From Miltoncostaea marina (lineage in GTDB: Bacteria > Actinomycetota > Thermoleophilia > Miltoncostaeales > Miltoncostaeaceae): DNA of 64,000 nucleotides. Positions within the stretch are counted from its first letter, which is position 1. Every line of letters starts with the position of its first letter. A model generated the notes under the pieces. It worked only from the letters and a program-made list of their open reading frames with translations, searched no databases and was not told where the DNA came from. This document shows positions 57,563 through 64,000 of this stretch, piece after piece. A program made the translations under genes and the position numbers. The DNA is taken from positions 3,256,501-3,320,500 of the forward strand of contig NZ_CP064655.1 in assembly GCF_018141525.1 (NCBI RefSeq). Reading direction: 5' to 3'.

Positions 57563-57988
57563 TCACAGCGCCGCCACCCGGACCGACGTGCCGTCGCGGC
57601 CGGCGCGCTCGAGCGCGCTCTGGCGCAGCGCCTGGCAGACGCTGAGGGCGACCCGGTAGCCGGCGTCGGACTCGGCGCCGGTCATCACCATCGTGCCCGC
57701 CGGGCGGCCCGAGAGGGCGCGCACCAGCCGGCGCGGGGCGTCGGAGACGATCATCAGCGGCCGCTCGTCGGCCTGCAGGGCCTCGGTGACCCCGCGCCAG
57801 TCGGCCGACTCGTCGCGCAGGTCGACCATCACGATGTCGCCGGCGGCCGGCGGGATGCGGTGGGGGCGCGCCTCGGCGGCCATCACCACGTAGCCCAGGC
57901 GGGTGAGCGTCTGCTCGAGGGCGGAGCGCCCGGCCCCCTCGGGCCCGAGAACCAGGATCTGCATCGGCTGCATTTCAGGGAACCCCAT
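57563..57988 (-). CDS. Receiver-like protein with a degenerate P-loop
   Basis: Up to 141 residues. The fold pattern resembles a response-regulator receiver: I-L-V-L-G at the first strand, V-M-V-D-L-R-D-E-S with an Asp at the usual position, and P-L-M-I-V-S-D-A later. A G-P-E-G-A-G-R-S segment near residue 15 imitates a Walker A motif with Arg instead of Lys. No output domain. ATG 57988 is used; internal ATGs at 57973 and 57964 are possible. Function unknown. Confidence 0.6.
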   Translation of the reverse strand: MGFPEMQPMQILVLGPEGAGRSALEQTLTRLGYVVMAAEARPHRIPPAAGDIVMVDLRDESADWRGVTEALQADERPLMIVSDAPRRLVRALSGRPAGTMVMTGAESDAGYRVALSVCQALRQSALERAGRDGTSVRVAAL

Positions 57989-58081
57989 CTGTCGCGAAAG
58001 GTGGTGCGCCGGCGCGGGACGCGCGCGGCGCGGGACGCGATGCCCCGGTCCCGAGGCGCACCTCGGCGGGGCGGGGGTCGC

Positions 58082-59137
58082 TCAGCCGGGCCTGCAGACC
58101 GCCGTGCCGTGGCCGGTGGAGTGGCGCAGCAGGCCGAGCGCCACCACGCGCTCGGACAGGCGGGGGCGCGGCGCGTAGAGCGCCGCGCTCAGCATGCCGA
58201 CCAGCACGATCAGCAGCAGGGTGGTCGGGGGCGTGCCCGAGCCGGGCAGCACGTAGCCGGCCAGCACCGCCAGCAGGCTGGCGTTGCCGGCGTCGCCGAC
58301 GGGCGCCACCAGGCGCGGGCCGGCGAGGGCGTCGGGGTCGAGGTCAGCCGCGGCGGCCTGTGCGACGGCCGTGGCCGGCGGCGGCTCGACGGCCTCGGCC
58401 GGGGTGGCGCCGAAGGCGGAGTCGATGCCGAACGGGGCCCGCGCCTCGCCCGCGAAGGACGGCGCGGCGGCGGGCGGCTCGGACGGCTCCGCGAGCGCCG
58501 CAAGCGGCTCGACGACGCCCGTGGCGGGCGCCGTGGGCCGGCCGAGCGCCGGCGAGATGACGTCCTTCGACGGCGGGGCGGCGACGGCCGGCGTCACCGG
58601 CTCCTGCGGCTGCGCGAGCGGCAGCTCGACGCGGACGACCGGGGCGGCGGGTGGCGTCGGGTCGATGCGCACCGGCACGACCACGACCGGCGGCGCGGGC
58701 GGCGCGCCCGGCACCGGGACGGCGTCGGGCAGCACGGGCGCCTCGACCGGCTCCTGCGCGGCCGGCGGGATCACGGGGACCTCGACCGGCGTCGGCGCGG
58801 GGGCCGGCGTGCTCGGCACGGGCGCCGGGGCGGGCCGGTCGGCGGCCGGCGGGGCCGGCGGCTCGGCGGGCGCCGGCTGCTCGGCGGCCGGCGGAGCCGG
58901 CGCCGGCTCGGCCGGCTCGGCCGGGGCCGGCTCGGGCTGGGCGGCCTGCGGCTCGTCGGCCGGCTCGGCCGGGGCCGGGGCGGGGGTCGCCTCCTGCACC
59001 GTCGGGTCGGCCGGCGGCGCCTCGGTCTGGGCGGCGGCGACGGCCGGCACGAGCAGGGCGACCACGAGCACGGCGAGGAGCGCCCGGACGATGGCCGGGA
59101 CGCGCTCGATCGCGGTGATGGTCTGCCGGGCCGTCAT
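58082..59137 (-). CDS. Pro/Ala-rich surface protein with C-terminal membrane anchor
   Basis: 351 residues. Signal or anchor helix near residues 16-36, then about 220 residues of Pro/Ala/Glu low complexity probably spanning the wall, a less biased region, and a hydrophobic helix near 305-325 followed by a basic tail. No enzyme motif. A TATGTT -10 candidate lies at 59194-59199. Likely an envelope spacer or attachment protein. Confidence 0.6.
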   Translation of the reverse strand: MTARQTITAIERVPAIVRALLAVLVVALLVPAVAAAQTEAPPADPTVQEATPAPAPAEPADEPQAAQPEPAPAEPAEPAPAPPAAEQPAPAEPPAPPAADRPAPAPVPSTPAPAPTPVEVPVIPPAAQEPVEAPVLPDAVPVPGAPPAPPVVVVPVRIDPTPPAAPVVRVELPLAQPQEPVTPAVAAPPSKDVISPALGRPTAPATGVVEPLAALAEPSEPPAAAPSFAGEARAPFGIDSAFGATPAEAVEPPPATAVAQAAAADLDPDALAGPRLVAPVGDAGNASLLAVLAGYVLPGSGTPPTTLLLIVLVGMLSAALYAPRPRLSERVVALGLLRHSTGHGTAVCRPG

Positions 59138-59221
59138 GCGGATGTCGCCACTCGCTCCAGGGGTCGCTGCGGAAACCGTCTCCGGGCGCGCTGAACATAC
59201 ACCGAACCCGGCCCGCGAGCA

Positions 59222-59914
59222 CTACCCCCCGGGCACCCGTTTCCGCATGTCGTCGCCGAGGACCATGCGGGCGAGGTCCACGAGGCTCGTCACGCGCGGG
59301 CACGGGCCGCCCGCGCCGCCCGCGCCGCGGTCGATCAGCACCGCCCGCAGGCCCGCGCTGCGGGCGCCCAGGCAGTCCTTCGCGGGCAGGTCGCCGCAGT
59401 GCAGCGCGCGGCCCGCGGGCACGCCGAGGCGCGCCAGCGCGACGTGGAAGATCGCCGGGTCGGGCTTGGCGACGCCGGCGGTGGCGCTCGCGACGACCGC
59501 GTCGAAGCGGTCGGCCACGCCGAGGTGCGCGAGCACCTCCTCGAGGCCGTGGTCCCAGTTGCTCACCACCGCCAGCGCGACCCCCGCGCCCCGGAGGGCG
59601 TCCAGGGCCGGCAGGGCGTCCGGGAAGAGCCGGAAGCGCAGGCTGTCCACCAGGAGCTCGGCGGTGCGCGCCGGCGCGGGGGCGCGGCCGCCCAGCGCGG
59701 CGGCGAGCACCTCCGCGCACTCGAGGCGCAGCGCGGCCAGCGACGGCGCGTCGCGGCCCAGGTCCATGTGGCGCCGATAGTGGCGAACCTCCGCGGCGAG
59801 CGCCTCGGCCACGGCGCCCTCGTCGTGGTGGTGGCCCTCGCGCGCGAGCGCGGCGCGCAGGCGCGGCACGGGGGCCTCCAGCTCGACGAGGGTGCCGTGC
59901 GCGTCGAGGAGCAC
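59222..59914 (-). CDS. HAD-superfamily hydrolase with DAHGT motif
   Basis: About 230 residues. Motif I L-L-D-A-H-G-T-L (the second Asp of D-x-D is His, as in dehalogenase-like members with D-A-Y-G-T), motif II V-S-N-W-D near 105, motif III Lys in G-V-A-K-P-D-P near 150, motif IV C-G-D-L-P-A-K-D near 175. Missing the general-acid Asp, it may not be an ordinary phosphatase. GTG 59914 is used; GGAGG is only two nt away, so the start is uncertain. Confidence 0.75.
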   Translation of the reverse strand: MLLDAHGTLVELEAPVPRLRAALAREGHHHDEGAVAEALAAEVRHYRRHMDLGRDAPSLAALRLECAEVLAAALGGRAPAPARTAELLVDSLRFRLFPDALPALDALRGAGVALAVVSNWDHGLEEVLAHLGVADRFDAVVASATAGVAKPDPAIFHVALARLGVPAGRALHCGDLPAKDCLGARSAGLRAVLIDRGAGGAGGPCPRVTSLVDLARMVLGDDMRKRVPGG

Positions 59915-59962
59915 CGCCTCCGGCGGCCGACCGTCGCGCTCGGGATGGGATCTGCGAGGGGC

Positions 59963-59968
59963 TATGAT
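59963..59968 (+). promoter_or_regulatory. Candidate -10 for the membrane protein/PBP operon
   Basis: TATGAT, one base from the sigma-70 consensus, with a predicted start near 59975. Confidence 0.5.
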
Positions 59969-59983
59969 GCGGTGCTCGTCTCG

Positions 59984-60481
59984 GTGCAGGGGGTGCGCGG
60001 CATCGTCGGATCCCGCGGGCGGGTCGCACTCGCGGTCGCCCTCGTCATCATGCTCGTCGTGCTCGTCGCCCCGGCATTCGTGGCGGGGCGCTACTCGGAC
60101 GGTCCCGGCGGGGCGGAGGTGGGCGGTGCCAGGCTCGATCAGGGATGGGCGTTCCTCTATCACGCCGTGCGCCTCTCCCGCGGCGCGGAGCTGGGCTCCG
60201 CCGACCTGGCGCTCGTCCGCGCCCGCGGCACCTGGGCGGGCGCGCCCGCCGTCGCCGAGGACGTGGAGCTCGTGTACTCGGACGGCGCCTTCACCGTGCC
60301 CGTCCCGCCCGGCGGCACGCCGCCGGCGCCCGATGACCGGGTGGCCGAGCCGCGCTCGCGCCTGGGCTGGGTGGTCCACGGGCGCGTGGGCACGGGGCCG
60401 CGCCAGATGATCGGCCTCATCGACTACGCCTCGGGCCGGGTGGCCTGGGACATCCGCCCGCTGCCGGAGGGCGGCGCATGA
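59984..60481 (+). CDS. Single-pass membrane protein coupled to the penicillin-binding protein
   Basis: 165 residues. A basic start and one strong helix (V-A-L-A-V-A-L-V-I-M-L-V-V-L) lead to an extracytoplasmic beta-rich domain with G-L-I-D-Y-A-S-G-R-V-A-W near the end. GTG 59984 or 59993 are both possible. The stop overlaps the PBP start (ATGA), suggesting a partner in wall synthesis. Family not recognised. Confidence 0.65.
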   Translation: MQGVRGIVGSRGRVALAVALVIMLVVLVAPAFVAGRYSDGPGGAEVGGARLDQGWAFLYHAVRLSRGAELGSADLALVRARGTWAGAPAVAEDVELVYSDGAFTVPVPPGGTPPAPDDRVAEPRSRLGWVVHGRVGTGPRQMIGLIDYASGRVAWDIRPLPEGGA

Positions 60482-62712
60482 GCGACCTGCGTCGCCGGCG
60501 CCTGGGTCGCCGGCGCCGCGCGCGGCGTCGGCGGACGAACCTCCTGCTGATCGTGGCGGGCGTCCTCGCCGCGGTCGTGGGGGGCGCCGTGCTGGCGTCC
60601 GCGCTGGCGGTGCACTCGGTGGGCGAGGCCCTCGCGGAGGAGAAGCCCAAGGAGATCCGCCTCGGGCAGAACACGCGCATCTACGACAAGAACGGCCGGC
60701 TGCTCGGCATCGTCGCGGGCGAGACGAACCGCACGCTGGTGCCGGCGAAGCGCATCCCGCAGGTGCTGAAGGACGCGACCGTCGCCATCGAGGACAAGCG
60801 CTTCTACTCGCACGACGGCGTCGACTACTACCGGCTGATCGGCGCCGGCCTGCGCGACCTGCAGAGCGGCGCGGCGCGCCAGGGCGGCTCCACGATCACG
60901 ATGCAGCTCGTCAAGAACCTCTACAACCCGGAGGGCGGCGGGCGCACCGCCTCGCTGGAGACCAAGATCACGGAGGCGTACCTGGCCTTCCGGTACGAGG
61001 ACCGGTTCACGAAGGAGCAGATCCTCACCCGGTACCTCAACAGCGTCTTCTACGGCCAGAACGCCATCGGCGTGCAGGCCGCCTCGCTGACGTTCTTCGA
61101 CCGGGACGTGCAGGACCTCACCCTCCCCCAGGCCGCGCTGCTCGCCGGCCTGCCGCAGGCGCCGAGCGCCTACAACCCGTTCGCCAACCCCGAGGCGGCC
61201 AAGGCGCGGCGCAACCTCGTGCTCGACTCGATGGCGGACCAGGGCTACATCGATCGGGGGCGCGCCGAGCAGGCCAAGCGGGCCGGCCTCGGGCTGAAGC
61301 GCGGCAGGGCCTACCGGCGCAAGCGTGAGGAGTACTTCTTCGAGTACGTGCGCCAGCTCCTGATCGACCGCTACGGCGAGAAGGAGGTCCAGCTCGGCGG
61401 CTTCAAGGTCTACACGACGATCGACCCGGCCCTGCAGGCGGCCGCGCGACGGTCGATCCGCGAGCAGCTGCCCTACGACGACGACCCCGCCTCGGCGGTG
61501 GTCACGGTCGACTCGAAGAAGGGCTACATCCGGGCCATGGCCTCGAGCGAGCGGTTCACCGACAATCAGTTCAACTTCGCCACCCAGGCCGAGCGCCAGC
61601 CCGGCTCGACCTTCAAGACCTTCGTGCTCACGGAGGCCATCCGGCAGGGCATCAACCCCTACACGACCCTCTACGGCAGCCGGCGGCTGAACTTCACCCA
61701 CGAGAAGTGGGGCCCGATCGACGTGTCGACCTACTCGGACTCGTACCGCGGCGCGATCCCGATCGCCTCGGCCACGCTCTCGTCCGACAACTCCGTGTAC
61801 CAGCAGCTCACCATCGACGTGGGCCCGGAGAAGGTCATCCGCACGGCGTACGAGATGGGCGTCTCGAAGGCCCGCGACCTGCCGGTGGTCGCCTCCATCG
61901 GCCTCGGCGCCGGCGAGGTGACCCCGCTCGACATGGCGGCCGCCTACGCGCCGCTGTCGAACGGCGGCTACCGGGTGGCGCCGATCGCGATCTCGCGCAT
62001 CGAGCGGCCCAACGGCACGGTCGACCGCTTCACGCCGAGGCGGTGGAAGGTCTTCGAGGACGGCGTCGCCTACGAGGTGACCCGCATCCTCCAGAACAAC
62101 ATGACCTCCGGCACCGGCACGGCGGCGCAGATCGGCGTGCCGGCGGCCGGCAAGACGGGCACGACCGACGACTTCGGCGACGCCTGGTTCGTCGGCTACA
62201 CGCCCGAGTACTCCACCGCCGTCTGGGTCGGCTACCCCAACTCCGAGGGGCCGAAGCGCTACATGACCAGCGTCCACGGCATCGCCGTTGCCGGCGGCAC
62301 GTTCCCGGCGCGCATCTGGGGCGCGTACATGGGCGAGCTGATCGAGCGGCTGGGCGAGTCGGGCTCGTTCCCGCTGCCCGAGGAGCCGGTCGAGTGGTCG
62401 CCGTTCTCGAGCAGCTTCACCCGGGCCGCGGGCGAGGCCGACCGCGAGCGCTCGGCCGCGAGCGCCGCGTCGACGGAGGCCACCGAGTCGACCGGCTCGG
62501 GCTCGACGGCGGCGACCGCGCCGCGGGCCCCTGAGGCGCCGGCCGCCCCGGAGCCCCCGACCCCGCCGGCGCCCGCGCCGGCGCCCGCCCCCGCGCCGAC
62601 CCCGGCGCCGGCCCCCGCCCCGGCGCCCGCGCCGGCGCCGCCCGCCAGCCCGCCCCCGCCCGCGCCGGGCCCGGCCCCGCCCCCGCCGGCGGCCCCGCCG
62701 CCGACCCCCTAG
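60478..62712 (+). CDS. Bifunctional penicillin-binding protein (class A)
   Basis: 744 residues. Basic cytoplasmic start, membrane anchor (20-45), glycosyltransferase 51 domain with catalytic E105 (I-E-D-K-R-F-Y-S-H-D-G) and G-G-S-T-I-T-M-Q-L-V-K-N, then a transpeptidase with S377-T-F-K (nucleophile), S-D-N near 436 and K-T-G-T-T near 559. The last 100 residues are a Ser/Thr then Pro/Ala tail. It polymerises and cross-links peptidoglycan. Confidence 0.94.
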   Translation: MSDLRRRRLGRRRRARRRRTNLLLIVAGVLAAVVGGAVLASALAVHSVGEALAEEKPKEIRLGQNTRIYDKNGRLLGIVAGETNRTLVPAKRIPQVLKDATVAIEDKRFYSHDGVDYYRLIGAGLRDLQSGAARQGGSTITMQLVKNLYNPEGGGRTASLETKITEAYLAFRYEDRFTKEQILTRYLNSVFYGQNAIGVQAASLTFFDRDVQDLTLPQAALLAGLPQAPSAYNPFANPEAAKARRNLVLDSMADQGYIDRGRAEQAKRAGLGLKRGRAYRRKREEYFFEYVRQLLIDRYGEKEVQLGGFKVYTTIDPALQAAARRSIREQLPYDDDPASAVVTVDSKKGYIRAMASSERFTDNQFNFATQAERQPGSTFKTFVLTEAIRQGINPYTTLYGSRRLNFTHEKWGPIDVSTYSDSYRGAIPIASATLSSDNSVYQQLTIDVGPEKVIRTAYEMGVSKARDLPVVASIGLGAGEVTPLDMAAAYAPLSNGGYRVAPIAISRIERPNGTVDRFTPRRWKVFEDGVAYEVTRILQNNMTSGTGTAAQIGVPAAGKTGTTDDFGDAWFVGYTPEYSTAVWVGYPNSEGPKRYMTSVHGIAVAGGTFPARIWGAYMGELIERLGESGSFPLPEEPVEWSPFSSSFTRAAGEADRERSAASAASTEATESTGSGSTAATAPRAPEAPAAPEPPTPPAPAPAPAPAPTPAPAPAPAPAPAPPASPPPPAPGPAPPPPAAPPPTP

Positions 62713-62716
62713 CGGC

Positions 62717-64000
62717 ATGGGCTCCCCGAGGACGGCGACGCGGTGGCTCGGGTGGCTCGCCTCGTCGGCGCCGGCCCGCGCGCGCCGCGGCGCCCGCCTG
62801 GTCGCGCGGCCCGTGGGCGCCGCGGCGACGGCCGCCGTGCTCGCGACCGTGCTGGTGCTGGTCGGGCCGCCGGGCGGCGACGCCGCGGCCCACCTCTACC
62901 TGACCCAGTCCTGGCGCGAGCACGGCTGGGAGCTCTGGGACAACTTCTGGTACTCGGGCCGCTACGCCCAGATCAACTACAGCCTGCTCTTCTATCCGCT
63001 CGCCGCCCTGCTCACCCAGGGCGTGGTCGTGGTCGGGGCGTGCGCCGCCGCCGCCGGGGGCTTCGCCGCCCTGCTGCGGCGCCGCTGGCCCGCGATCGCC
63101 CTGGGCCCGGCGGCGGCGTTCGGCCTGCTGGTGCCCCTCGCCGTGGTCGCGGGGACGTACCCCTTCCTGCTCGGGCTGGCGGTGGCGCTGTGGGGCCTCG
63201 TGGCGCTGGACCGCGGACGCCCGCTGACCGCCCTGGCGGCGGTGCTGGTGACGGCGCTCGCCCACCCGCTGGCGCTCGCCTTCCTGCTCATCGCGCTGTG
63301 CGCCGTCGCGGCGTCCACCCGCGGCTGGTGGCGGCGGCCGCGTCCGCTCGCCCTCGCCGCGGGCACCGCGGTCGTGGCCGGCGCCCAGGCGCTGCTGCTG
63401 CGCGGCTTCTCGAGCGGCGACGCCGAGTACCCCTTCGACCCCAAGGACGCGATCGCCATCGCCGGCTTCTGCGCCGCCGGGCTGCTGCTGACCCGCGGCC
63501 TCGCCGACCAGCGCGCCCTGCGGGCGCTGTTCGTGGGCTACGGGCTGCTCGGCGCCGCGGCGTTCGCCGTCTCCTCCCCGCTCGGCGGCAACGCGGTGCG
63601 CCTGACCCTGCTGATGGGGCTGCCCCTGCTGCTGCTGCCGCTCGCCGCCCGGGGCTTCCGGCCCCGCGGGATCGCCGTCGCGTGCCTCGCGGGCATGCTC
63701 CTGTGGCAGTCGCTGCCGGCGGTGGCCGGGTGGCGCACGGCCGCCGAGTCGCGCGCGCAGCAGGAGCGCTTCTGGTACCCGGTGATCGCGTTCATGGAGG
63801 AGCACGGCGACCCGGACCACCGCGCCCACGTGGTGGCCACCGCCGACAACTGGGAGGCGTACTGGCTCGCCCGGCGCGACGTGCCGCTGGCGCGCGGCTG
63901 GTTCCGCCAGGACGACTTCCCCGCCAACGCCGTGCTGTACGGCGAGCTGACCCCGCGCGGGTACACGGCCTGGCTGCGCCGCACCGGCGTGCGCTACGTG
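62717..64000 (+). CDS. Large polytopic membrane protein, 3' end outside the window
   Basis: 428 codons are visible and open to the edge. About ten hydrophobic helices follow a short basic start; the first extracytoplasmic loop (G-G-D-A-A-A-H-L-Y-L, then D-N-F-W-Y-S-G-R-Y) resembles GT-C type membrane glycosyltransferases, where an early acidic loop is catalytic. A soluble domain begins near residue 345 (M-E-E-H-G-D-P-D-H-R-A-H-V-V). ATG is 4 nt after the PBP stop. Glycosyltransferase function is only a suggestion. Confidence 0.65.
   Translation, partial: MGSPRTATRWLGWLASSAPARARRGARLVARPVGAAATAAVLATVLVLVGPPGGDAAAHLYLTQSWREHGWELWDNFWYSGRYAQINYSLLFYPLAALLTQGVVVVGACAAAAGGFAALLRRRWPAIALGPAAAFGLLVPLAVVAGTYPFLLGLAVALWGLVALDRGRPLTALAAVLVTALAHPLALAFLLIALCAVAASTRGWWRRPRPLALAAGTAVVAGAQALLLRGFSSGDAEYPFDPKDAIAIAGFCAAGLLLTRGLADQRALRALFVGYGLLGAAAFAVSSPLGGNAVRLTLLMGLPLLLLPLAARGFRPRGIAVACLAGMLLWQSLPAVAGWRTAAESRAQQERFWYPVIAFMEEHGDPDHRAHVVATADNWEAYWLARRDVPLARGWFRQDDFPANAVLYGELTPRGYTAWLRRTGVRYV

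Noticed and set aside
57860-59194. Plus-strand frame of 444 codons opposite the Pro/Ala-rich protein
   Set aside because: Gly/Arg-rich complement of a Pro/Ala repeat; the minus-strand reading has a signal helix, anchor helix and sensible composition.
1-64000. tRNA, rRNA, insertion sequence, prophage or toxin-antitoxin genes
   Set aside because: I looked for cloverleaf T-loop words, transposase motifs, integrase and typical small antitoxin pairs and found none that I could support by eye. A dedicated tRNA scan and transposase profile search would settle this.

Overview
The window is chromosomal DNA of a very high-GC actinobacterium. Most genes start with GTG, neighbours usually overlap as ATGA or GTGA, and at least eleven genes carry the leaderless signature (a TANNNT -10 box 6-7 nt before the start codon). 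A SpoIVB (S55)/SpoIID pair without other sporulation genes, Ig-like and RCC1-type secreted repeat proteins, GpgS/GpgP and an HtrA beside a PhoPR-type two-component system suggest a Thermoleophilia/Solirubrobacterales-like lineage. That placement is an inference; no rRNA gene is present.

Layout. 1-7711: end of a CcdA-like gene, then nucleotide-sugar genes (WecB/WbpI-like epimerase, UDP-sugar dehydrogenase, Gfo/Idh/MocA oxidoreductase, hexapeptide acyltransferase) around a large secreted Ig-like protein. 7708-10715: SpoIVB-like peptidase and SpoIID-like protein. 10803-18909, mainly minus strand: an AllH-like protein and a coupled run headed by an LLM flavin monooxygenase fused to a PLP decarboxylase, then FdrA/AllF (frameshifted), an MSMEG_0565-type glycosyltransferase, OsmC and a CoA-disulfide-reductase-like flavoprotein. 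19261-20182: a repeat-rich, structured non-coding island. 20183-24576: two overlapping P-loop ATPase genes and an MMPL transporter. 24606-35048: an aminotransferase-fold protein whose PLP lysine is histidine, carbamate kinase, a CRP-like palindrome, and the divergent Sll0783/MSMEG_0572 operon with an amidohydrolase, MSMEG_0568 radical SAM protein and MSMEG_0567 acetyltransferase, followed by the Sll0787-type AIR-synthase-like gene and AllG (DUF1116). 35868-42938: dTDP-rhamnose genes without rfbC, glucosylglycerate genes, glycerate kinase and an SDR. 42935-46697: two-component system divergent from HtrA. 46706-51608: RCC1 repeat protein, GNAT, LipB, RlmN. 51646-54740: MhqO/MhqD-like pair with a strong operator, and a drug exporter. 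55473-57349: thioredoxin operon ending in a CsoR-family regulator, with a CsoR-type operator over its promoter. 57563-64000: small regulatory-like, Pro/Ala-rich, HAD and penicillin-binding proteins, then a truncated membrane protein.

The most interesting region is 10.8-35 kb. It holds homologues of all three oxamate carbamoyltransferase subunits (AllF, AllG, AllH) and a carbamate kinase, interleaved with a variant of the conserved nitrogen-starvation (Nit1C/sll0783-type) cluster. In the main operon an amidohydrolase occupies the place where the nitrilase normally sits. With the monooxygenase-decarboxylase fusion and the lysine-less aminotransferase, this looks like an uncharacterised nitrogen-salvage route that could end in carbamoyl phosphate, then ATP, NH3 and CO2. 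The pathway itself is inference.
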